In this document: one piece after another, positions 48,270 to 58,889 of the stretch | Layout of the letters: every line of letters starts with the position of its first letter | Position numbering within the stretch: the stretch's first letter is position 1 | NCBI GenBank assembly: GCA_951799445.1 | Contig: OX637297.1 | Span: 1,922,001 to 1,986,000 of the forward strand | DNA length: 64,000 nucleotides | Direction of reading: 5' to 3' | From: Pseudisothecium myosuroides | Taxonomy: Eukaryota > Streptophyta > Bryopsida > Hypnales > Lembophyllaceae | Translations under genes and position numbers: made by a program | The notes under the pieces: model-generated | What the model was told of the DNA's origin: nothing | The model's database searches: none | Seen by the model: only the letters and a program-made list of their open reading frames with translations

Positions 48270-48560
48270 TTTTTGGCAAACTGGGTTTTTAGTGAACTAA
48301 GGGAAAAAACTTGGGGAAAATAAAACTTGGGAAAAATAGGACTTGGAGAAAATAGAACTTGGGGAAAATAAACTTGGGGAAAATAGGACTTGAGGGAAAT
48401 AGAACTTGGGGAAAATAAACTTGGGGAAAAATAGGACTTGAGGGAAATAGAACTTGGGGAAAATAAGACTTGGGGAAAATAGAACTTGGGGAACAACTAG
48501 ACTCACTAAACACTTGGGGAGCAACTTAGAGACACTAAAACTTGGGGAAAACTCAGACTC
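48270..48560 (-). repeat. CTTGGGGAAAATAGAA repeats in A3
   Basis: About 12 imperfect units such as ACTTGGGGAAAATAGA on the plus strand. The minus-strand frames here (FPQVLFSPS-type) are artefacts of the repeat. Confidence 0.75.
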
Positions 48561-48709
48561 ACTAAACACTTCGGGAACAACTAAACTAAAGAAAACTTTG
48601 GGATTAACTAAACTTCACTAAGTACAAAGGAACCTACATATCTTGGAAGTTAAACTCTAGAGGTTTCCACAAAGGTCTTGGAAACTAGACTTTGGAACTA
48701 AACACGGGG

Positions 48710-48950
48710 GAGGTGCAAAGCTTCGCCGTTAGATTGGTTTTAACACCAACTTTAGGACTTCTTGACACCTCGGGGGTTCAAAGCTCCGTCCTCTACACTT
48801 TTAACACACGCTTTAAGACTTCAACTTTGTCACTAGTTCAAAGTTACGCCGTCCCGGAGGGAGGTCCACTCAACAAGGAGAAGATTAGAAGAGGGTTTGG
48901 GATAACTTTAGAAAACATGCACAAAGGAGGTTCAAAGCTTCGCCGTCCCG
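48710..48950 (-). repeat. Spaced GCGAAGCTTTG motifs in A3
   Basis: Plus-strand motifs near 48714, 48776, 48836 and 48929, with spacings 62, 60 and 93 bp, as in A2 and A4. Confidence 0.6.
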
Positions 48951-49138
48951 GAGGGGGGTCCACTCAACAAGGAGAAGGTTAGAAGAGGGTGTAAAAAAAA
49001 CACAAAGAGAAAACACACAAGTTAGACCACGTGGCAACACAAAGCTCACACGCTAGGAGATGTTAGTTTTGACATTGTCCGGTAGAGCAGATAGTGGTGC
49101 GATAGTATTCCCGTGTCAACTTGAAATTTCATCCTTAG

Positions 49139-49809
49139 TCGTGGGATCCCATGACGGCTGTTATGGAAGAGAAGGAATGGTTTTGTGATCATTTTGATGA
49201 TCTAGTTTTACAAATTACCGTTGTCGTGGGATATCACGATCGATTAAATTCACGGACAGTAGTGGGAAGGAGGTTACTGCATCGCTACTCACTAACTGAA
49301 GGCGTCTTGGCATATGACGACGGCACTATTTAACATGGAATGGATATTCAAATATATTAGAAGGAGATCGGTGATGATCTGTGAAACTATTGTCTGTCGT
49401 GGGATCCCACGATTGATTGTTCACATAATTAGCGCTATTTATTAACGCGCCTGCATCTCAATTTTTCTACCCACGCTAGACTCTCTCGTCGTGATTTTCC
49501 ACGACGGTTTAGTACTTGAATTCTCTAAGTAGGTGTTCTAATTGTTAAGTCTGGGTCAGGTGCGGTCTTTACTATCCTCCATCGGGAGATCCCACAATGG
49601 GTACTAATCTGCTGACTGGTCTGTGCCTAATATGTGGTCTGGGTAAAGTTTTCGTCTCCGTATCTTATCATCGAGGGATCCCACAATGGGCCACAAACTC
49701 TAAAAATTGGGTGGCGGCGCAGTGGTGGGCGGCTAGGGTTTTAAATCAGGGGTCCTACAATGCTCAAATCTATACAGGGATTGCCCTGTCGTGGGATCCC
49801 ACGATGCAC
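49139..49809. repeat. Palindrome array (TCGTGGGATCCCACGA), about 80-93 bp period
   Basis: Two sites carry a perfect 16-bp palindrome, TCGTGGGATCCCACGA (near 49397 and 49789). Imperfect versions start near 49139, 49222, 49302, 49488, 49580, 49669 and 49747. Intervals are about 83, 80, 93, 93, 92, 89 and 78 bp, then 41 bp. The DNA between palindromes does not obviously repeat, so the palindromes are kept and the spacers are not. The frame at 49597-49986 overlaps the array and is probably chance. Possible roles are subterminal transposase-binding sites or a diverged satellite. Confidence 0.65.
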
Positions 49810-51283
49810 GGTTTTAGGGTCACTATCCGCGGTAACAGGGTCACGTACTCATTCCGTGTGTTCTTCTCGGCATACGTACTACTGTATTTCTTAGCCATAT
49901 TTATAACAACGACTATGACAGAGGCTCTACTACCCTCACTTTCAGCAAAGTGCGTACCAATGCAATTGCAAACAGCCATACCCTAATTATTAGCAATGTT
50001 TATAACCTAGACATTGCAAGCAAGAAATGGAAAGTAATGAGAATATAGTTCAAAGTAACTTACGGGTGGGGAATGCTGGTATGTGAGCGGTGAGCGGTGA
50101 GCAAGGAGCGGTGAGCAGGGATTGGTGAGCGGGAATTTGCAAAATTGACATTTTTTTTTAAAGTGGAAGAAAAAGGATAAAAAAGTGGATGAAATTTTAT
50201 AAAACAATAGATGAAATTTTTGGAAAAGACGATGAAAGGGTTAGAGAAAAATGGATGAAAGTTCATTAAAATTTTTAAAAAGAAGTTGAATTGTGGGAGA
50301 AAATGGATGAAAGTAGATGGATGGAATGGATGAAAGTAGATGGATGGAATGGATGAAAGTAGATGGATGGTATGGATGGAAGTAGTTGGATCACTTGGAT
50401 GAAATGGATGAAAAAGGTAGATGAGAAAAATGGATGAAATCAAAAAATGAAAAAATTAGATGGAACACTTGGATGAAATCTAATTATAATGTATGACAAA
50501 AATGAATGAAAAGGGTTGGAAAAAATGGGTGGAGGATTAGGAAAGGTAAACAAAAGTAAGGGTTTAGGTATGAGAGCTGGATGCAGGGAGCAGGAAAAGC
50601 AAGTGAGGAACAGGGATTTTATTTCTAAAAAATTCAAAATCCTATTACCGTGAAGAAAAGAATCTACAACCGTAGATTCAATTTGTTTTAAATAATTTAG
50701 ATTGATTTTTTTAATCCAAACTTGACCTGAAGTTGTGGAATTTTAGAAGCTCAAACCTATAGCCATGCCCAGATGTAAGCATTATGATCCTTTAATTTTC
50801 AGACATTTGAAGTCTTATACAGGAGCCCAGAGCAAAGATGAAAGAGCAAAGAATTGGGTATTGAAGTTTCATTTATGAAATATAAGAGACCCAATTATTG
50901 TGTATTTTTCATTTGAATTTAATTATTGGAGTAAAAAATCATGTAAAGTGGTGGGTTTAAAAAATAATGAGGTTAACATATAAAGTGATGGTTTACCATT
51001 TTAGTGAAAGTGGGAGGAGATCTATGATCGTCAATCAAGACTTAGGATGATAAGATTAATTAGTTTAAAATAAAATAAATGAAAAACTATAATTGTACAG
51101 TACCACCAAAAAAATGACACCTACAGGAATGGCATGATATTGAAACTATAAAGACTATAGGTATGTGTGAAACATTTACAAACAAATCTAGTCTTGAAAA
51201 TAGGCATAGAAGACCAATACTCATGCAAAAAAGAAGATGCAATAATTTAATTTGTTTGATCCACTTGCATATATCATTTAAAA
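49810..51283. other. AT-rich intergenic sequence with minisatellites
   Basis: It contains GAGCGGTGAGC repeats (50086-50132) and about four units of a 23-bp repeat like ATGGATGAAAGTAGATGGA (50300-50420). The minus-strand frames here are by-products. No gene is seen. At about 51280 it meets the truncated 5' edge of the pol element. Confidence 0.5.
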
Positions 51284-54200
51284 TTGAGAGCGGAAATCTC
51301 TGGACCGGATATAATACGGAATCAGAAGAAGGTTAGTTTTAGTGACACACCCGTGATCATTAATCCGGATGTAAATACGCATGAGTATAACATCATCCAG
51401 GATATAAAGGATCAGAAGGCGAATGTCACAATCAGGCAGCTCCTGCATGACAACGTGATGTACCAGAAGCTGATCCAAGACACCTGGACCCGGAAACGGA
51501 GGAAGAAGGTGAAGCTGCCAGCGGTCGCACTTAACTTTTCTCAACCGGAAGATTCCGGAGCTCCAGAAGTCACTGTGGAGATAGAAGGATGTGCGATCCC
51601 CAAGGTTCCGATCGATGGCGGATCGGGAGTGAACCTGATGCTGGAGGATACAGCATTTGACTTGGGATTCACCACCTTCGAAGCCACGGAACAAGTCCTC
51701 AGAATGGCAGACCAGTCACGAGTAAATCCGGTCGGGAAACTTTCACAAGTTCCAACCCGGATTGGAGGAAAAGACTACCTGCTGAATTACGTTATTATAC
51801 GTGTTCATAAAGGTAGACCTTTTCCGATGTTACTCGGTAGACCCTGGTTATATTCCGCTCGAGTACTTGTAGATTGGGGAGCCAAGGAACTGGTGGTAGG
51901 GAAACCTTCCAACCGGATTCCGTGGACCACTGAGAAGCATTTAGGAGAGACGAGTGATTCGGATGGCTACACGATGGATTGGTCGGATCTGGAAGATTCC
52001 GCCACCAGTTATTTCGTAGACCCGTTCGAACACCAGTCCGAGACGAACTATGGATTTTTCGATGCTGTATTAGAGCATCATCCGGAAGAAATCTAGAAAC
52101 CAGTGGTAGAAGATCGATCTCTGGGAGAGTCGAGTGTTCCGCTCATGGTTGAGTGGATCGCTCAACAGATCAGGACCGGAAATCTACCGGTTAGTCAGAG
52201 TGAAACAAGAGAATCCGGTTGGGGAAATTTAGCTTCTTTTCCTGAGGAAGTTTACGAGGAGAAAGTCAAACCGGTTGTTTCACCCACTGAGTATGAGAAG
52301 GAGAGTATTGAACCCAATAGGAGTTTTTATCTCAGTAAACTCTTGAAGGATACGGAGAAATCCGGTTATACTAAACTTCTGAAGGAGTATCTCAACGTTT
52401 TTGCTTAGGAGCCATCCGATCTGAAGGGCATTCCCCCTCATTTAGGAGAACACCGCATCGACCTGACAGAAGGATCTGTTCCGGTTCGACAGCGACAGTA
52501 CCGGCTCAATCCCAAGTATTCGTTGATGGTGAAGGAGGAAATCGATCGGTTGCTGGAAGCAGGATTCATTTATCCGGTCCACAACTCTGAATGGGTTTCT
52601 CCTATTGTGGTGGTTCCAAAGAAAGTTGGAGCGGATGGGAAAGTCAAGATCCGGGTTTGTCAAGATTTCCGGAAATTGAACGCAGCCACGAAGAAGGATT
52701 ACTTTCCTCTCCCGTTCACCGATCTTATTTTGGACCACGTTGCTGGTCACGATTGTTACAGTTTCTTAGACGGATTTTCCGGTTACAACCAGGTGTTCAT
52801 CCGATGGTGCGATCAGCTGAAGACCACATTCACAACAGAATGGGGGACGTATGCTTTCACCCGGATGCCGTTCGGCCTGTGTAATGCACCCGGAACGTTT
52901 CAGCGACTGATGATGGATATTTTCAAGGATTTTCTTCGACATTTCCTTGAGGTGTTCATAGACGACTTTGCGGTTTTCAGTGACCGGGAAAGTCATCTCG
53001 AGTGTTTGAGGAAGACATTCCAAAAATGCCGAGAAACCGGTTTGAAGCTACATCCGGGCAAGTGTTTTTTCGGAATGGGATCTGGAATTTTACTTGGTCA
53101 TGTAGTGAGCAAGACCGGATTACAGACTGATCTGGAGAAAGTGAGAGTGATGCTCACTTTGGTACCTCCAACCTGTGTTAAAGAAATCCGAGGATTTCTT
53201 GGATGTGTAGGATACTACCGACGGTTCATCGACGGATATGCCAAGAGGGCTATTCCACTCACGGAACTTTTGAAGAAAGATACGGAATTTGTCTGGACGG
53301 AAAAGAGACAACGGGCCTTCGAAGATTTGAAGACCTAGTTGGCCAAAGCTCCGATCCTTTCCGTTCCGGATTGGACCAAGGAGTTCCATGTTACTCTCGA
53401 TGCGTCCGGTTGGTGCCTAGGTTCGATTCTCTGGCAGTTCGACTCAGAGAGGTGTGAGAATCCGATTTACTATGCGAGTCGGCAGATGAGTTTGGCTGAA
53501 CGGAATTACACAACTACAGAACGAGAGGCGTTAGCAGTGGTATATTCCTGTAAGAAGTTCTGACACTATCTACTCGGATACAAGGTAATTTTTCACACAG
53601 ATCATGATTCTTTAAAATACCTTGTCAACAAACCGGATTTGTCAGGCCGGATTGCTAGATGGATTTTGCTTTTACAAGAGTTTGACTATGAAGTTGTAGT
53701 GAAACCGGGAAAGGCAAATGTGAATGCGGATTACCTGTCGAGACAGAGAGGACAAAAATCCGTAGCGGATATTTTCGCTCAGTTTCTGGACGAGTTCCCG
53801 GATACTGTGGAAGATCCGGTTTTTGTAGAAAACCAGGATCCTCCTTTGGTAGAGGTCTTTCACCTCAACAACGAGGCTGTTTCAGAATATCAAGATATCA
53901 TAGATTACCTCGTGAAGTCTAGATACCCGGAACAGATGAGTGTAGAGGAAAAAGAAATTTTCCAAAGAAAAATAGCTCCTTATACCCTGATTAGAGGAGT
54001 CCTTTTCAAGTTAGGAACGGATGATATTCTCAGGCGATGTCTAGAACCTGCGGAACGGAAGAAGGTGATATAAGCTCTTCACGCCGGAGATTCCGGAGGG
54101 CATTTTGCCTTCGTTAATACAGTCAACCGGATCCGATCAACCGGATACTGGTGGCCGTATTTACACAGAGATGTTAGGAATTTTGTTAGGAGTTGTGATC

Positions 54201-55149
54201 AGTGTCAGCGGACAGGAGCACCATCCTTCCGGAATCACTGGCCGCTGACTCCTATCATTCCTCTAGCACCTTTTGAGAAATGGGGGATAGATTTTATAGG
54301 ACCTATTTTTCCGATCAGTACACGGAAAAAGAGGTACATTATTCTAGCCACGGATTACGCGACCAAATGGGTAGAGGCCAAGGCAACACGGAAAAACGAT
54401 GCGGAAACTTCAGCAAACTTTCTGTTTGAAGAAATCCTCATGCGTTTTGGACACCCATTGGAGCTGGTCAGCGATCGGGGAACCCATTTCCTGAATGATG
54501 TCATCGTCGACCTAACCCACAAGTATCTTATCAAGCACCGGAAGACGACTCCTTACAACCCGAAAGCGAACGGATTGATGGAGCGAGCAAACGGAATAGT
54601 TGGTAAGATCTTGAACAAGATGGTCTCCGCTCACAAGACAGATTGGGATCGGAAACTACCTTTGGCAATTCACGCGTACAACACCACAGAGAAGACCACA
54701 ACCGGAAAAACTCCGTGCTTTTGGTTTTCGGTCAAGAGGCAGTCCATGGAGTGGAGTTGGAGGTGGAAACATTTCGGATCATGGCAGCTCGAAGTGCAGT
54801 ATCAAGGACGGATACTCTTCCAAGACTTCTCGCCATTGAAGAATTGGAAGAAATCCGGAATGCAGCCCTGGAAAGAACCCTGGGAGTGCAGAACAAGCGC
54901 AAGGAAGATTACGATCGGAAAATCCCAGCGGATCACGGAATCCGAGAAGGAGGTCTGGTTCTTTTCTATGACAACCGTCATAAAGATTTTCCAGGTAAGT
55001 TACATACTCGCTGGATGGGACCTTTCCGAGTCAATCAAGTTTTCCAGAACGGATCTCTGCAACTCTAGAATCTGCAAGGACAGTGGCTTGATACCCGTGT
55101 GAACGGATCGAGAGTGAAGAAGTATACCGAGGCTTCTTCGTCAGATTAG
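51284..55149 (+). pseudogene. pol: Ty3-type pol (PR-RT-RNaseH-integrase), OTA-like
   Basis: Domain order is protease (IDGGSG near 51614, later PMLLGRPWLY), reverse transcriptase (RVCQDFRKLN near 52655; FIDDFAVF near 52957, the YxDD-type catalytic box), RNase H (TLDASGWCLGS near 53395), and integrase. The integrase has an HHCC finger (54076-54215, CDQCQ), then GIDFIGPI, ATDYATKWVEAKA, VSDRGTHF and an N-P-K-A-N-G-L-M-E-R motif. Integrase after RNase H fixes it as Ty3-type; the RT and integrase wording resembles the Ogre/Tat/Athila group, and no chromodomain is seen. Stops are TAG 52094, TAG 52406, TAG 53336, TGA 53561 and TAA 54068, and there is a frameshift near 54720. The 5' part with gag and the 5' LTR is missing. 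A polypurine tract and LTR G follow. Confidence 0.9.
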
Positions 55150-55179
55150 GATTGATAGTGTTCGCGAGGACGCTCACAG

Positions 55180-55194
55180 ATGAGGAAGGGGTAA
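55180..55194 (+). promoter_or_regulatory. Polypurine tract before LTR G
   Basis: GATGAGGAAGGGGTAA lies directly before TGTCAC, where the LTR starts at 55195. Plus-strand DNA synthesis would start here. Its position shows that G is a 3' LTR, and hence that the ORF beyond it is inside the LTR. Confidence 0.75.
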
Positions 55195-55436
55195 TGTCAC
55201 AAGGTAAATTTTTGGTTTTTTGTAAGTTATCTAACTCATGGAACGGAAATCGTGATCTGGGATCCGGATTCAAGCAGGAGGTAACCGATAACCGGAAATT
55301 AACTAATGGAACGGAATAGATGACAATCCGGATTTGATCTGAATCTAAACCGGATTAGAGTTGGAACGGATCTGAGTTGGAATGGATTGGGTTAGGAACG
55401 GATTTGGTCATGATGACAGGTCAGACTATATATGGG

Positions 55437-55443
55437 CTGACCA
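55437..55443 (+). promoter_or_regulatory. First TATA box of LTR G
   Basis: TATATAT in CAGACTATATATGGGCTGACC, the counterpart of 4271-4278 in B. It is 267 bp upstream of the ORF ATG. Confidence 0.5.
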
Positions 55444-55709
55444 ATCCAGTGGCCACTCTTTTTCAATCTTCATTTGCGGAAATCTCGCTCCAGCGCGTAC
55501 TTAGCTTCCCTTCCCAGCGTTTTGCTTTCTTGTTTTGAGTTGGTTTGTGTGTGTGTGTTAGTGTGTTAGGGCGCGCAGCGCTTTAGTGTACGTTGTAGGT
55601 TTAGAGGTATTCCGGTTGAGATCGGAAGAGCGAAGGTGAGAAACGGGACGTGCGGCTAGGAGAGGGAAAGGTAGCCTCAGTCAGAATCCGGTTAGCACAG
55701 TTCGTGTCC

Positions 55710-57479
55710 ATGCCTCAGCTCCGCAAGAGTAGAGCAGGGCCGTCCAGTTCCTCCGCAGCAAAAGTGAAACTCCGGAAGGTGTGTCCGGTTATTCCAACGG
55801 ACGAGAAGGAAAAGGACAACCTGATAGAGGATCTGGCCAAGATGGGCTGCGAAGGACTGATCGATAAACCCTGGGGGTTTAGGGAGGAGCAGATGATTCG
55901 AGAGTTGCTCGGAAGGCTCTCCAATCAGTTTGACAAAACTCTCCGCGGAAGTCCGGGCAGCTGGACGGAAGAGATGTGGAAGGCCGTGTATGAATTCCGG
56001 TCAGGAGGTCGAGGGATGGCCTCCTCGAAGGAGGGTTACACTCGGGGGAAGTTCCGGTGCAACGTGGACTCCAAGGATGGACATGCAGTCGCCGATTGTC
56101 TAGACGACCGGCACCGGAACCTCCTACAGTTCCTGGTTCCGATCATCCACCCGGACAAGCCGACGAGGGTGACCATCGCCATCGGAAACCTCATTTTTGG
56201 AGCCCTGAGCGGGGAACGGAAAGTGGACTGGGCCAGGATTTTGTTCGACCTGGTCAACCGGCTAATTCCGAAGATCGGAGGAAGTAGACCGACTCCGTTG
56301 AGTCCCTACCTCGTCCATCTGTACAAGCACCATCAACTCCTCACGGATACGGAGGAGAAGGAGTGGAAGATGCAGGAGTCACTCCTGAAGTATGGGGAAT
56401 CGGAATCGGAAGAAGAAGAACAGGAAGAAGTATCCGGTTCCGAGGAGGAAGAAGAGGAAGAGGAGGAGCTACACCGGCCGCAGCACAAGCGGCAGAAGAC
56501 GACGCCTCCTCACCGGAGAGGAACCCCAACCCCTCCGGGTGAGACCTCCAACCCTGGGAAGAAACCGGTTTGTGGAGAACCGGGTCCTTCCGGATCGGAT
56601 CCGACGGATCCGTTCAACCAACTGATCAACATCCTGAGTGATGTGAGAGCAGATTGGACGGTGAAGAAGCTGATTCTGAATCAGATCAGCGAGCTGGTGG
56701 GAGCACCAGCAGACAGCAACCTGGCGGGAGTGGTTGCATATTTTATCTCCACCCCGGATGAGATCCAGAAACAAGAAGCAGAGATCCGACGACTCCAGGA
56801 GGAGAACGAGTCGTTGAAGACGGAAATGTTGCTCCTCAAGGAGGACATGGCTACCACCCGGGAGATGGCAGAGGCTACCCGGAAAGTAGCGGAGGACGTG
56901 AAGGCCACATTTGGAGCAACCGGAGAGGCCATCACCAAGTCAAAGTTGTTTGACGAAGGAGTCCTCAAGGAGAATAAGATATCCGGAACCAGGTTGGTCC
57001 GGATTTTGACGGACTACTCCGAAAAGGTGGAGTTAGTCATGATGGAAGCGCGAGGGGCTGCAAACCGGATGGAGGAGAGCAGCAGGAAGCTGAACGGAGT
57101 GACGTTGTCACGATCGTTCCATCTGTCCGACCTTTCGATGCCCGGGTCTTTTCCGAACGTGGGCATTCCAACGGAGGGAAAGGATCGGACTCCCCAGTCC
57201 AAGAAGAGTGGGAGGAAGCTCGCGCACACCATCAACCTGGATTCGTCACTGGATCTCCCAGAACGTGAAACAGGGGAGCGGAACCGGAACCTGATGGACG
57301 TTTTCGAGCAGCTTGGAACGGAACCGCCCAGAAGTCCCACACTGAACCCGGGGAAGGATCAAAGTACGGATCTGACCCCAGATCAGGGTGAGGATCAAGA
57401 TCAGAGCGTACACCAAGGCGAAGACGAAGTCATGGACGAAGAAACGGATCAAGGAGTAGATCTGGTTATGGTAGGATAG
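55710..57479 (+). CDS. Intact LTR-borne ORF (589 aa), function unknown
   Basis: ATG 55710 is chosen because B starts with the same MPQLRKSR; the frame is open further up without an ATG. Residues 30-225 form a conserved block shared with B, C and D. It includes VIPTDEKEKDNLIEDLAKMG, a W-T-E-E-M-W segment, IHPDKPTRVTIAIGNLIFGA, LSGERKVDWA (about residue 166) and LSPYLVHLYKHHQLL. An acidic run (about 230-260), a basic HKRQK nuclear-signal-like motif, a coiled coil (about 350-410) and a C-terminal tail with DQ repeats (about 550-587) follow. It has no zinc knuckle, protease or polymerase. The block vaguely resembles the putative plant transposon protein domain found in OTA elements, by recall only. 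It could be a Gag-like structural protein or an accessory protein. It is the only unbroken copy of four. Confidence 0.7.
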   Translation: MPQLRKSRAGPSSSSAAKVKLRKVCPVIPTDEKEKDNLIEDLAKMGCEGLIDKPWGFREEQMIRELLGRLSNQFDKTLRGSPGSWTEEMWKAVYEFRSGGRGMASSKEGYTRGKFRCNVDSKDGHAVADCLDDRHRNLLQFLVPIIHPDKPTRVTIAIGNLIFGALSGERKVDWARILFDLVNRLIPKIGGSRPTPLSPYLVHLYKHHQLLTDTEEKEWKMQESLLKYGESESEEEEQEEVSGSEEEEEEEEELHRPQHKRQKTTPPHRRGTPTPPGETSNPGKKPVCGEPGPSGSDPTDPFNQLINILSDVRADWTVKKLILNQISELVGAPADSNLAGVVAYFISTPDEIQKQEAEIRRLQEENESLKTEMLLLKEDMATTREMAEATRKVAEDVKATFGATGEAITKSKLFDEGVLKENKISGTRLVRILTDYSEKVELVMMEARGAANRMEESSRKLNGVTLSRSFHLSDLSMPGSFPNVGIPTEGKDRTPQSKKSGRKLAHTINLDSSLDLPERETGERNRNLMDVFEQLGTEPPRSPTLNPGKDQSTDLTPDQGEDQDQSVHQGEDEVMDEETDQGVDLVMVG

Positions 57480-57645
57480 TTAGGATTTTTAGTTGTAAAT
57501 AATTGTTAATTAGGACCGGACCGGATTTGATCCAGATGTGTCTGGTCTGGATCGGATGTTTTCCGGTCTGGCCGGCTCGGCGGGGACCGAAAGTTCCGCG
57601 CGGACTTTCCGGGCCGCTTTGTGTTGACTTTTGAGATTTAAAATG

Positions 57646-57652
57646 TATATAG
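57646..57652 (+). promoter_or_regulatory. Second TATA box of LTR G
   Basis: TATATAG in AAAATGTATATAGTCAGTC, then GTCTCTGCGAAGGAGACTGG. Counterpart of 11420 in B. Confidence 0.5.
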
Positions 57653-58431
57653 TCAGTCTCTGCGAAGGAGACTGGGAGTCTTTTCCCTTGAGTTTTTATG
57701 TATTTTCTATTGATTTCTTATTGTACGTCTCTCCCGCGCGTGGCAGAGCTGTTTTGGTGAGGAGTTAGGAAAATGTGTGCAGATTCTAGAGAGATTTCTC
57801 CCCTTGGTGTGTTTGTTTTGCTCTTATGTGCATATGAGTGGGTATTCTAAGTGTTGGGAGCGGATTTCAGTTCCTCAGCACCTCTTCAGTTCACGATTCC
57901 GGGCGAGAAAACCGTTGTTAGGCTAGGCGGATAGGGAAGGAGTCCTTAGTCGCGCTAGAACTCCTGGATAGGAAATCCGGTTGAGTGTCCGATCTCCCGT
58001 GAGGTCTCGCTGCCCTAGTTGGTAAACGGAAGAACTTTAGTTGATGTTGGAACGGACGGGTTCGCTTGTAACCACCTAACTTCGCACGGAGGGAACTTGG
58101 CATCAAGGTCATTGTAGTATGAGAGGATCGTACGGGGGGTCTTTGTGTGACCTGCAAACCGGATCGTTGTCCGGGTGGCTGTGAGAGATCAAACCGGATC
58201 CGCGCTGTCCTGATGGAAATCCTTCCATCATGTAAATATATATATTTATATATATATTTGTTTGTTTTTAATAAAGGAGTGATTAGAACTAAAAGGATTG
58301 GTCGTGGTGAGAACCACGTTTTAATTCTTGTCACAGTGCGAAGCACAGCTCAGGGGGTAGGTAGCGGGCAGTCGGCCTTTGTTTCCTGCCTCTTCACCAG
58401 CGTGCCAAGCCGTGGCGCCCCGCCGCTCGAC

Positions 58432-58502
58432 GGTCCCATCGGGATTCGAACCCGCGATTCCGGACCAGCGGAACGCCTTTGACCACCGCTTTCCGGCCGA
58501 CC
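58432..58502 (-). ncRNA. tRNA-like sequence, antisense inside LTR F
   Basis: Copy of the 71-nt sequence in E. The B box on the minus strand is GGTTCGAATCCC (plus-strand 58441-58452). It has the same imperfect T and acceptor stems, so it is probably not a working tRNA, but it could be a pol III promoter relic. Confidence 0.35.
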
Positions 58503-58889
58503 AAGGTCACGACTTGGCGATCGAAGAGTGATTCCAGATAGTTTTAAACACTCTAGTGGCACGTGGCTATCCTACGATTGCTTGCCTTGCATTTGTTTCC
58601 TTTAATTTCTAGTTTATATTGGCTTTGATAGATGTGTGTGAATAGTTTTGAACTAAATAAAATAGCCAAGGAGTTAGAAGAGAAAAATGAGTGTGAATAG
58701 GGAAGTAGATGGGATCTTTGGTGGGGTCTTAGGTAGGGAGATAAGGGGTATGGGCTGATGTGCTCCCACCACCACCTTAGAGAGGGGAGAAAAAGAGAGA
58801 GAGGAATCTTTGAGTTGGTTAGGAAGGGAGAGTTTTGTGTGTGTGGAGGAGAGGTTGAAAGGACCAAAACTTGTTATGTATGTAGCTCA

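Larger units (their letters stand above)
45723..49055 (-). mobile_element. A3: truncated giant LTR (family A)
   Basis: On the minus strand it keeps the 3' terminus (plus-strand TGGGGGCACTAG against TGTGGGCGCTAG expected), the conserved tail, the oligopurine block (46070-47060), the leader ORF with splice donor, the variable repeats and the spaced motifs. Similarity stops at about 49055, downstream of where the TATA box would lie, so the promoter half is lost. No target duplication can be tested. A palindrome array begins 84 bp beyond the break. Confidence 0.85.
55195..58205 (+). mobile_element. G: 3' LTR with embedded ORF, cut by F
   Basis: It starts TGTCACAAGGTAAATTTTTGG, just after the polypurine tract of the pol element, and aligns with solo LTR B to the point where F begins (58206). 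The last part, equal to about 450 bp of B, should lie beyond F outside the window. It contains TATATAT (55437), the intact ORF (55710-57479) and a second TATA box (57646). Confidence 0.85.

Noticed and set aside
48254..48569. Minus-strand frames rich in FPQVLFSPS
   Set aside because: Three frames of the same CTTGGGGAAAA tandem repeat. Not a gene.
49139..49809. CRISPR-like reading of the palindrome array
   Set aside because: Plant genomic context, repeats of only 16 bp with much variation, spacers of 60-75 bp, and no cas genes.
50007..50637. Minus-strand frames rich in HPFHPS
   Set aside because: They come from GGATGGAATGGATGAAA-type minisatellites.
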